Below are positions 7,595 to 12,792 of a stretch of 12,792 bases of DNA, piece by piece. Position numbers and translations under genes: made by a program. The notes beneath the pieces were generated by a model. The model saw only the letters and a program-made list of their open reading frames with translations. It ran no database searches and was not told the DNA's origin. Source of the stretch: an uncultured Collinsella sp. (GTDB lineage: Bacteria > Actinomycetota > Coriobacteriia > Coriobacteriales > Coriobacteriaceae); the NCBI GenBank assembly GCA_900548515.1, contig URKU01000055.1, positions 1-12,792 on the forward strand. Reading direction: 5' to 3'. Positions within the stretch are counted from its first letter, which is position 1. Every line of letters begins with the position of its first letter.

Positions 7595-7853
7595 TGAGAC
7601 CGCCGTTGAGCATTTTTCTGACAGAGCCAAAGACATCGTCGTGTGTATAGCGAAGTTGCATGCTGGCAGCCTGACGATCGGCGGCATCAAGGGCGCTCTC
7701 GATTGTATTGCTCAGCGACTTGTACTGCTCAAAGCTCATGACGACCATAGAGCCCCGCCCGTTTTTAGTTAGAAAAACCGGACCCTCTTGTTCGACTTCG
7801 CGTTCAACGTCCGGGTAGTGATTTCTAAGATCTGAGACTGGCCTAATATTCAC
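7578..7853 (-). CDS. Phd/YefM-family antitoxin
   Basis: The 91-residue protein has the Phd/YefM N-terminal DNA-binding pattern: NIRPVSDLRNHYPDVEREV (2-20), then VFLTKNGRGSMVVMSFEQY (26-44). The C-terminal half (about 50-91) is a helical region that would wrap the toxin. It should neutralise the downstream toxin and repress its own promoter. I chose the GTG codon at 7853-7851 because AGGAGG (7864-7859 on this strand) sits exactly five bases upstream. An open frame from 7994 would run through palindromic copy 2 and has no ribosome site. The two genes form a compact operon running against tsaD and divergent from cstA. Confidence 0.9.
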   Translation of the reverse strand: MNIRPVSDLRNHYPDVEREVEQEGPVFLTKNGRGSMVVMSFEQYKSLSNTIESALDAADRQAASMQLRYTHDDVFGSVRKMLNGGLNEQAL

Positions 7854-7860
7854 AGCTACC

Positions 7861-7896
7861 TCCTGAGCTATCAGGATATTATCGTGATTATGATAA
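7861..7896 (-). promoter_or_regulatory. Operator-like inverted repeats upstream of the antitoxin gene
   Basis: Two small inverted repeats lie directly before the antitoxin start: TCCTGA-GCTA-TCAGGA (7861-7876), which overlaps the Shine-Dalgarno, and TTATC with GATAA (7879-7883 and 7892-7896). On the minus strand GATAAT (7883-7878) is a plausible -10 box; no good -35 box is visible. Phd-type antitoxins typically bind such repeats to autoregulate, so this is the expected place for that control. Assignment is by position and symmetry only. Confidence 0.45.
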
Positions 7897-7921
7897 CAGA
7901 GTTGAGATTTGGGATGGGAAT

Positions 7922-8077
7922 TCCTCGGGGGCGGGGCGGGCGCCTGCCGCCATATATGAACTTTATCGCGAGTTCCGCACGAACAGGAGGCCACTTAATG
8001 TGGCCTCCGTCGTGAGCAGGACTGTCCGAGCAGGAAAGTTCATATATGGCGGCAGGCGCCCGCCCCGCCCCCGAGGA
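7922..8077 (-). repeat. Palindromic element, copy 2 (perfect 43-bp arms, inverted core)
   Basis: Arms 7922-7964 and 8035-8077 are perfect inverted complements over 43 bp, with very GC-rich outer parts and an AT-rich inner end (CATATATGAA). They enclose a 70-base core (7965-8034). Read on the minus strand the core begins CCTGCTC and ends CTCGCGAT, like copy 1. The inner hairpin is GGAGGCCAC-ATTAA-GTGGCCTCC, so one A-T pair of copy 1 is a G-C pair here. The arms share no sequence with those of copy 1. It sits between the divergent antitoxin and cstA promoters and would fold into a hairpin of about 156 bases. Confidence 0.92.
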
Positions 8078-8175
8078 GCATCTCTCAAGCAAAAACTGTC
8101 GTTGGGTAAAGTCCGAGGTCAGTGGCGTTTTATACCGAGAAATTCAAAAAGTTGAAAATTCATTACATATTTGCG
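8078..8175. other. AT-rich region upstream of the cstA promoter
   Basis: No gene is visible. The stretch becomes AT-rich toward the promoter, with TTCAA-AAAG-TTGAA near 8144-8157. It could act as an upstream promoter element or regulator-binding region for cstA. Nothing firmer can be said. Confidence 0.3.
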
Positions 8176-8204
8176 TTGACTTTAGGTAACTAAAGTTTCA
8201 TACT
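8176..8204 (+). promoter_or_regulatory. cstA promoter with operator-like palindrome in the spacer
   Basis: TTGACT (8176-8181, one mismatch to consensus) and CATACT (8199-8204) are spaced by exactly 17 bases and predict a start near 8211. ACTTTAG-GTAA-CTAAAGT (8179-8196) is a perfect 7+7 palindrome filling the space between the two boxes, the position where a repressor would block RNA polymerase. The half-sites loosely resemble TTAGGTNAxCTAA-type boxes of DtxR-family metalloregulators; this likeness is only suggestive. Confidence 0.65.
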
Positions 8205-8222
8205 CCTTTTCAACCACTGGGG

Positions 8223-8251
8223 GATGTGAACACGCACGGATCGTTCACATC
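8223..8251 (+). promoter_or_regulatory. 5' leader hairpin
   Basis: GATGTGAAC (8223-8231) is the exact complement of GTTCACATC (8243-8251), with an 11-base loop, so the extreme 5' end of the predicted cstA leader can form a stable stem. GTTCAC occurs again at 8278-8283 over the leader-peptide start, giving the left strand a second possible partner. It could equally be a DNA operator. The spacing of the half-sites does not fit CRP. Confidence 0.55.
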
Positions 8252-8275
8252 ATGATTGAAGAGGATTTCTTAGAC

Positions 8276-8320
8276 ATGTTCACGCATCAGCTAAACATTA
8301 TCAGCGTAGTAATTATCTGA
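8276..8320 (+). CDS. Putative leader peptide of the cstA attenuator
   Basis: This 14-codon ORF reads MFTHQLNIISVVII and stops at TGA 8318-8320. Seven of its last nine codons are Leu, Ile or Val, ending Ile-Ile-Ser-Val-Val-Ile-Ile, as in leader peptides of branched-chain amino acid operons. It uses CTA, GTA GTA and ATT, codons that look rare in the neighbouring high-GC genes. AGAGGA (8260-8265) is a possible ribosome site with somewhat long spacing. An in-frame ATG at 8252 would add eight residues but has no ribosome site. Its stop codon lies inside the 3' half of a hairpin (8283-8290 with 8317-8324), so ribosome position would decide which downstream structure forms. No homologue comparison was possible. 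Confidence 0.6.
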   Translation: MFTHQLNIISVVII

Positions 8321-8410
8321 TGCGGGTTAGCACATACAGCTAGCCCGTACGATAACGGGCGGCTGATGAAGATGAGGGCCGTCGAGCGCAACCGACGGCC
8401 CTCATTTTTT
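8283..8410 (+). promoter_or_regulatory. Attenuator-like set of alternative hairpins before cstA
   Basis: Several pairings compete. CGCATCAG (8283-8290) can pair with CTGATGCG (8317-8324), while its CATCAGC part can pair instead with GCTGATG (8362-8368). GGGTTAGC (8324-8331) can pair with GCTAGCCC (8339-8346), which excludes GCCCGT (8343-8348) from pairing with ACGGGC (8355-8360). The series ends in the terminator at 8372-8410. Overlapping alternatives after a short Ile/Val-rich ORF are the mark of transcription attenuation. I could identify only a weak antiterminator (ACGG 8355-8358 with CCGT 8379-8382), so the exact switch is not settled. Confidence 0.6.
8372..8410 (+). terminator. Intrinsic terminator in the cstA 5' leader
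   Basis: ATGAGGGCCGTCG (8372-8384) pairs perfectly with CGACGGCCCTCAT (8393-8405) around an 8-base loop and is followed by six T. It lies between the predicted start near 8211 and the cstA ribosome site at 8431, so most transcripts could end here unless an alternative structure prevents it. It could also simply mark the 3' end of a small RNA of about 200 bases. Confidence 0.9.
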
Positions 8411-8445
8411 ATGTCTGAGTAGTTCTTTTTAGAGGAGGAAATGTA

Positions 8446-10335
8446 ATGAACGGAGTTTTGCTCATGGTTGTGGCTGCAGCGGTGCTTGCCTGCGGCTATC
8501 TGGGCTACGGCCGCTGGTTGGCCAACAAGTGGGGCGTTGACAAAGAGGCCCTCACGCCGGCCAAGCGCATGAAGGACGGCAAGAGCTTCTCGCCCGTCTC
8601 CGCCTTCACCGCGTTCTCGCACCAGTTCAGCTCGATCTGCGGTGCTGGCCCTGTCACGGGTACGATCGTCGCCATGGCCTTTGGCTGGCTGCCCGTCGTG
8701 CTCTGGGTCCTCGTCGGCGGCATCTTCTTTGGCGCCGTCCACGACTTTGGTGCCCTGTACGCCTCGATGAAGAACAACGGCAAGTCGCTCGCTCAGCTCA
8801 TCGAGAAGTACATCGGCAAGACCGGCCGTCGCCTGTTCCTGCTGTTCTGCTGGCTGTTCTGCATCATCGTCATCGCCGCCTTCACCGATATGGTCTGCAA
8901 GACGTTCATGTTCACCCCGGCCGTTGACGCTTCTGGTGCTGCTACCGGTGCCGTCGACTTCACCAAGTCCTATGCCGCCGGCTGCGCTGGTACCATCTCC
9001 ATCCTGTTCACCTTCGTCGCCATCGCCTTTGGTTGGGCCCAGAAGAAGTTCAACCTCACCGGCGCTGCCGAGTTCGTCACCGGCGTGGTCCTTATGGTTC
9101 TCATGTTCGCCGTCGGTATGCAGTTCCCGGTCTACCTGGATAAGTTCCAGTGGTTCGCCGTCGTCATGGTCTACCTGGTCTTCGCTGGCGCTATGCCCAT
9201 CCAGATGCTCAAGACCCCGCGTGACTACCTCACTTCCATCATGATGATCGTCATGATCGCCTGCGCTGTCCTCGGCATCGTCGTCCTGGGTGTTCACGGC
9301 CAGGCTACGATGACCGCTCCGGTCTTCACTGGCTTCTCTGGTGCCTCCGGCATGATGTTCCCGGTCCTGTTCGTTTCCGTTGCTTGCGGCGCTCTCTCCG
9401 GTTTCCACAGCCTCGTTTCTTCCGGTACTTCCTCTAAGCAGGTCGAGAAGGAGCAGGACGCCGTCAAGGTCGGTTACGGCGCTATGGTCGTCGAGTCCTT
9501 CGTTGGCATCCTTGCCATCATCGTTGCCGGCATCATGTTCTCTGACATGAACACCGCCGGTACCGGCGCCCTTAACGCCGGCGTCGCTTCCACCCCGTTC
9601 CAGATCTTTGCCGCTGGCATCTCCCGCGGTATGCAGGCCTTCGGTGTTGACGGCACGCTCGCAACCGTCTTCATGACCATGAACGTCTCCGCTCTGGCCC
9701 TGACCTCGCTCGACGCCGTCGCCCGCATCGCCCGCACCTCGTTCTCCGAGTTCTTTGCCCAGACCAACGATGCCCTGGCCATCGAGTCCAAGGCCGGCTA
9801 CATGAAGGTCCTCGGCAACCCCTGGTTCGCCACGGTCGTTACCCTGCTTCCCGGTCTCGCCCTCGCTTTTGGTGGCTATGCCAACATCTGGCCGCTCTTT
9901 GGTGCTTCCAACCAGCTGCTCGGCGGCATGACCATGATCACCCTCGCCGTGTTCTGCAAGTGCACCGGCCGCAAGGGCTGGATGCTCTACGTGCCCGTCG
10001 CCTTCCTGCTCTGCTGCACCTTCACCTCGCTGGTCCAGAGCGCCATGGGCTGCATGACCGCCGTCCAGGCCTACGGTTTCTTCGGTACCATCCCGGCTAC
10101 TGCCACCACGGCCGCCGTCTCCGTCGCCGCCACCAAGGGCCTGCAGCTCGTCTTCGCCGTCCTGCTGATGGTCCTGGGTCTCATCGTCGCCGTCAACTGC
10201 CTCAAGGAGTTCTTCGGCAAGGAGGCTGGCTCCATGCCCGACGAGGAGCCCGAGTGGTCCGAGATGGGCAAGGCCGAGTACGGCCGCGCCGCTGCCGCCG
10301 AGGCTCCTGTCGACGCCGAGGCTGCCAAGGCCTAG
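8446..10335 (+). CDS. cstA: CstA-family transporter (peptide/pyruvate uptake)
   Basis: A 629-residue integral membrane protein with many hydrophobic segments from residue 3 to about 590 and a short acidic, Ala-rich cytoplasmic tail. The family signature is at the N-terminus: FSHQFSSICGAGPVTG (57-72), followed by GGIFFGAVHDFGALY (91-105). CstA proteins import peptides during carbon starvation in enterobacteria and Campylobacter, and the close relatives CstA and BtsT of E. coli also take up pyruvate; the substrate here cannot be read from sequence. AGAGGAGG (8431-8438) is a very strong ribosome site seven bases from ATG 8446. Codon choice is strongly biased (Ile essentially all ATC; Phe, Val and Ala mostly ending in C), far more than in the other genes here, implying very high expression. 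It has its own promoter, leader and terminator and is monocistronic. Confidence 0.94.
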   Translation: MNGVLLMVVAAAVLACGYLGYGRWLANKWGVDKEALTPAKRMKDGKSFSPVSAFTAFSHQFSSICGAGPVTGTIVAMAFGWLPVVLWVLVGGIFFGAVHDFGALYASMKNNGKSLAQLIEKYIGKTGRRLFLLFCWLFCIIVIAAFTDMVCKTFMFTPAVDASGAATGAVDFTKSYAAGCAGTISILFTFVAIAFGWAQKKFNLTGAAEFVTGVVLMVLMFAVGMQFPVYLDKFQWFAVVMVYLVFAGAMPIQMLKTPRDYLTSIMMIVMIACAVLGIVVLGVHGQATMTAPVFTGFSGASGMMFPVLFVSVACGALSGFHSLVSSGTSSKQVEKEQDAVKVGYGAMVVESFVGILAIIVAGIMFSDMNTAGTGALNAGVASTPFQIFAAGISRGMQAFGVDGTLATVFMTMNVSALALTSLDAVARIARTSFSEFFAQTNDALAIESKAGYMKVLGNPWFATVVTLLPGLALAFGGYANIWPLFGASNQLLGGMTMITLAVFCKCTGRKGWMLYVPVAFLLCCTFTSLVQSAMGCMTAVQAYGFFGTIPATATTAAVSVAATKGLQLVFAVLLMVLGLIVAVNCLKEFFGKEAGSMPDEEPEWSEMGKAEYGRAAAAEAPVDAEAAKA

Positions 10336-10374
10336 TCAGCTTGATGGGCTAGCCGTTCCATCCATATGACTCGG

Positions 10375-10413
10375 AAAGACCGGGTCCGCAACGACGCGGA
10401 CTCGGTCTTTTTT
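10375..10413 (+). terminator. Intrinsic terminator of cstA
   Basis: AAAGACCGGGTCCGC (10375-10389) pairs with GCGGACTCGGTCTTT (10396-10410), one G-T wobble, loop AACGAC, then a T-run continuing to 10413. It lies 40 bases after the cstA stop codon and separates cstA from the next gene. Confidence 0.92.
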
Positions 10414-10481
10414 CATGCAAAAGCGGGCGACGCCCGAGTGTTCTCGCAGATGTTTTGCGTGGATAAGGGCGCGCGTTGTAC

Positions 10482-10507
10482 CATATAAACGTATATGTGT
10501 ACATATG
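10482..10507 (+). promoter_or_regulatory. Possible promoter/operator with helically phased ATAT boxes
   Basis: ATAT occurs at 10483, 10493 and 10503, exactly one helical turn apart. They form overlapping inverted repeats: CATATA-AACG-TATATG (10482-10497) and ATATGT-GT-ACATAT (10493-10506). TATAAA (10484-10489) could be the -10 box, although I see no convincing -35 box. The repeats end just before the ribosome site of the next gene, so a protein bound here would block it; autoregulation by that gene's winged-helix-like N-terminus is one guess. Confidence 0.4.
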
Positions 10508-10518
10508 AAAGGGGCCCC

Positions 10519-12699
10519 GTGGCCAAGACGGTATATTCCGATAACCAAAATAATGTCGATGCCCTGGCTGAACGTCTGAGCAGCCAGACGTCGCTTTCTG
10601 CCGAGCGTGCCAAGCTGGTTGCCTACGACCTGCTCTGCCGCAAGGCGCTCAAGATTAAGTCGAGTGCGCTGGCGCAAATTTTCCGCTCCGTCGATAAGGA
10701 ATGTGACACCAAGGCGATGCGCGATGAACTTATCGCGGCAAATATCGTGACCAAGATCGAGGGTAGCGGCATTAACGGGCGCCCGGCGTTCTATACCATC
10801 AATGCCGAGATTAACGATGCCCAGGAGCGGCCCGTCGAGGTTGCCGAAGAGGCCGTCGAGGACGTTGTCGAGGCGCCCGCTTCGGTGGAAACGGCTCCGC
10901 GCGAGCATGTCGATACCGACGAGCTGCTTGACGAGAGCGTCGTTCGCGCCTTTACGGCCAAGGCCGGCCGCGGCGGTTTTGGCGGGGGTGGCAAGCGCGA
11001 TGCGCAGCGCCGCGCCCAGCAGGAGCGTTTCCGTCGCGCCGTTGCTCAAAAGGGTGAGACGGATGCCGAGGCTGTTGAGACCGAGGTTGCTGCCGAGTCG
11101 CAGAAGCCCACGAAGGAGCAAAAGCCCGTGGAGGCCCAAGAGCCCAAGCGCCGTCGCGGTGCTCACTTTAAGGCTGCACAGCAGGATGCCGCGCGTGAGG
11201 TTGAAGAGTCTTCTGAGGTTGCAGACGATGTTGAGGAGTCTGCCAAGAAGGCTCCGGGTTCATGCCGTCCCGGACGTGGTTTTGCGGGGCGCGCGTATCC
11301 CGTAAGGCGTCAGGAGAAGAGCGAGCCGGCTTCGACCACTCAGGGCGAGAAGGACGAGAAGACCGTTGAGCCGGCGGCTCGCGAGCAGAAGCCTGTTGAG
11401 CCGCAGCTTGAGGTTGATGCCGAGGCCAAGGGCCAGCAGCCTACTGATGAGCAGGCGGAGCAGGGCGCGTCGAGCAAGCCTCGCCGCCGTCGCCATCGTG
11501 GGGGCCGCAGTTCCCATGCCGAGACTGCAACCGAGAAGACCACGCCGCAGAACGAGGATGCGAAGGCCGAGGTTTCTTCGGGGCAGCCTAAGCGCCAGCC
11601 GGCGAAGGAGAGCAAGTCCGTTCGTCCGCAGAAGCAGGCGTCTATGCCGAAGCACGAGCGCAATTCCCAGGGCGATTCTAAGCGCAAGTCTCAGAAGAAG
11701 CCGGAGTCTGCCGCAGCAGATACTGCTGCCCAGCAGCCCAAGTCGTCCGTCCACGGCGAGGTCTCGGCGTTTGCCCTTGCCCGCGTTTTAGGCAGGCAGC
11801 TGCTCAAGGTTGTCCCTACGCCTACGGCGCTCTCTAAGATCAAGGAGCAGCAGACACAGATCGTAAAGGTCGAGGGCAAGGACGGCAAAAAGGCTCCGCA
11901 GCGCACTCAGCACAACGAGATGTCCAACCGCAAGATTGCCGAGGAAATCGCAATCATCCAGGCTTGGATCGAGCAGAACCGAGGTGCCGATACGCCGGTT
12001 GCCTCGCGCCGCCAGCGTGCCTACCAGATCTTTAACGACGAGAAGGCTTTTGACGGCAAGCACGGTGAGCGCTTGATCAGGCGTATGACCGAAAAGGGCA
12101 TCAGCATGCAGGCGATCAAGGTCGCCCCCAATCGCCCCGTGCACTTTACGGGCTTCTTTACGCTGGGTGCCGACAAGCCGTTCATTATGGTCGAGAACCT
12201 GGACACCTACGACGAGATCGTCAAGCTGCTGCGTGGCCGCAAGCACGCCAAGCTCTTTGGCATCAAGGTGGGCGGCGTGATTTTTGGCGGCGGATGCAAG
12301 GCGAGCGTCTCGCATGCCTTGGACGATTATCTGGCCGAGATTGGCTATCGCTTTAACTACGTCTACTACGTGGGCGATATCGATCGCGAGGGCGCGCGTA
12401 TCGTCGAGCAGACTCGCAATGCCAATGTGGTTGAGATTCGCCTGCATGCCGGCATGTATCGCGCTATGCTCGCCGAGCATAAGCGTCGCGTGAAGGCCGG
12501 CGGAGAGTGCGAGCCCGCGGCTGCCAACCAGGGTGTGCCGCAGAACCTGGCAGCGACGATCAAGGATCTGCCCATGGTCACGCGCGTGCAGTTCCGCAAC
12601 GTGCTGCGCGAGGGCGGGCGCATTCCGCAGGAGATCCTGATGACCGCAGACTATCGGGATGGCGACTCGGGAAGCTTCGACCGCATGCTGAACAATTAG
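10519..12699 (+). CDS. Winged-helix / disordered / TOPRIM protein with a JetD-like (DUF2220-type) C-terminus
   Basis: The 726-residue protein has three parts. Residues 1-96 look like a helical winged-helix DNA-binding domain. Residues about 97-407 are low-complexity: Glu/Ala-rich, with a glycine patch (GRGGFGGGG), repeated EQKPVE units and Arg-rich patches (KPRRRRHRGGR), so probably disordered and nucleic-acid binding. Residues about 485-726 are conserved-looking: RAYQIFNDEKAF, IMVENLDTYDEI with E559, GGGCKAS, and YYVGDIDREGARI with D620 and D622. The Glu plus DxD pattern is that of TOPRIM metal sites and the surrounding words match what I recall of DUF2220, the C-terminal domain of the Wadjet nuclease subunit JetD. 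No JetA, JetB or JetC is visible. GTG 10519 is preferred because AAAGGGG lies just upstream; an in-frame ATG at 10495 has no ribosome site and would be near-leaderless. DNA cleavage activity is inference. Confidence 0.75.
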   Translation: MAKTVYSDNQNNVDALAERLSSQTSLSAERAKLVAYDLLCRKALKIKSSALAQIFRSVDKECDTKAMRDELIAANIVTKIEGSGINGRPAFYTINAEINDAQERPVEVAEEAVEDVVEAPASVETAPREHVDTDELLDESVVRAFTAKAGRGGFGGGGKRDAQRRAQQERFRRAVAQKGETDAEAVETEVAAESQKPTKEQKPVEAQEPKRRRGAHFKAAQQDAAREVEESSEVADDVEESAKKAPGSCRPGRGFAGRAYPVRRQEKSEPASTTQGEKDEKTVEPAAREQKPVEPQLEVDAEAKGQQPTDEQAEQGASSKPRRRRHRGGRSSHAETATEKTTPQNEDAKAEVSSGQPKRQPAKESKSVRPQKQASMPKHERNSQGDSKRKSQKKPESAAADTAAQQPKSSVHGEVSAFALARVLGRQLLKVVPTPTALSKIKEQQTQIVKVEGKDGKKAPQRTQHNEMSNRKIAEEIAIIQAWIEQNRGADTPVASRRQRAYQIFNDEKAFDGKHGERLIRRMTEKGISMQAIKVAPNRPVHFTGFFTLGADKPFIMVENLDTYDEIVKLLRGRKHAKLFGIKVGGVIFGGGCKASVSHALDDYLAEIGYRFNYVYYVGDIDREGARIVEQTRNANVVEIRLHAGMYRAMLAEHKRRVKAGGECEPAAANQGVPQNLAATIKDLPMVTRVQFRNVLREGGRIPQEILMTADYRDGDSGSFDRMLNN

Positions 12700-12702
12700 A
12701 TT

Positions 12703-12792
12703 CCGCCGGCCCCGGGAGAGCGGGGACACCGGCTTAGGTTTCCTGCTCTACAGTCCTGCTCACGACGGAGGCCACATTAAGTGGCCTCCTGT
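12703..12792 (+). repeat. Palindromic element, copy 3 (cut by the window end)
   Basis: Starting at 12742 the sequence matches the core of copies 1 and 2 (CCTGCTCTACAGTCCTGC and onward), including the inner hairpin GGAGGCCAC-ATTAA-GTGGCCTCC, until the window ends after 51 core bases. TTT (12739-12741) precedes it, as in the other copies. The upstream arm (about 12703-12741) differs from both others. It can also fold by itself: GCCGG-CCCCG (12705-12714) with CGGGG and CCGGC (12721-12725, 12729-12733). It begins four bases after the stop codon of the TOPRIM gene. The complementary right arm must lie outside the window. Confidence 0.85.

Noticed and set aside
8226..8248. CRP/GlxR site (TGTGA...TCACA) in the cstA leader
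   Set aside because: The half-sites are separated by about 15 bases, not the six required, and the repeat lies downstream of the predicted transcription start.
8211..8440. T-box or other known riboswitch before cstA
   Set aside because: The conserved T-box antiterminator sequence (TGGNACCGCG) is absent and I recognise no known aptamer; a short Ile/Val-rich ORF is the better explanation.
8441..8446. Minimal ATG-TAA start-stop just before cstA
   Set aside because: It is only two bases from the Shine-Dalgarno, too close for initiation; the spacing to ATG 8446 is ideal.
8287..9408. Minus-strand open frame of 373 codons overlapping cstA and its leader
   Set aside because: Its Asp/Glu/His/Gly-rich translation mirrors the biased codons of cstA, and it runs through the leader terminator; it is a shadow.
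10495..10518. ATG 10495 as start of the TOPRIM gene
   Set aside because: No ribosome site precedes it and it falls inside the palindromic ATAT boxes; GTG 10519 has AAAGGGG upstream. A leaderless start cannot be fully excluded.
7043..12792. CRISPR array or integron attC sites as an explanation for the repeated cores
   Set aside because: The copies are kilobases apart and in mixed orientation, with no regular spacers, no cas genes and no integrase. attC sites conserve their ends and vary inside, the opposite of what is seen here.

Overview
The window looks like a chromosomal segment of a high-GC member of Coriobacteriia, most likely Collinsella or a close relative. This rests on the base composition, the acpS-nnr-alr-tsaE-tsaB-rimI-tsaD gene order and the style of the proteins. 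It is inference, because no database search was possible. All reading was by eye and no folding energies were computed.

Positions 1-206 hold the end of an unidentified upstream gene, a strong intrinsic terminator and a promoter. Positions 207-7030 are one tightly packed + strand housekeeping operon. It encodes holo-ACP synthase with a C-terminal extension, a two-domain NAD(P)HX epimerase/dehydratase, alanine racemase, a family 4 uracil-DNA glycosylase, TsaE, and a single 794-residue protein that fuses TsaB, RimI and TsaD. The last two genes supply TsaB, TsaD and TsaE for t6A37 tRNA modification; only TsaC/TsaC2, which makes the threonylcarbamoyl-AMP substrate, is absent here.

Positions 7031-8100 form an accessory island. 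A minus-strand Phd/YefM antitoxin and RelE/ParE-type toxin pair lies between two long palindromic elements. These elements share a 69-70 nt core, in inverted orientation, but carry entirely different 33-43 bp self-complementary arms. A third core, cut by the window end, follows the last gene. This family of elements is one of the two most unusual things here.

Positions 8176-10413 are the cstA transcription unit: a promoter with a perfect palindrome in its spacer, a leader of about 235 nt, a highly codon-biased CstA-family transporter gene and a terminator. The leader has a 5' hairpin, a 14-codon ORF ending in Ile-Ile-Ser-Val-Val-Ile-Ile, several mutually exclusive hairpins and an intrinsic terminator just before the cstA ribosome binding site. 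That is the layout of a leader-peptide attenuator. It suggests, by inference, that uptake through CstA is raised when Ile/Val-tRNA charging is low.

Positions 10519-12699 encode a 726-residue protein with a winged-helix-like N-terminus, about 300 disordered charged residues and a C-terminal TOPRIM-type domain resembling DUF2220/JetD, the nuclease subunit of Wadjet. No JetA, JetB or JetC gene is visible beside it.
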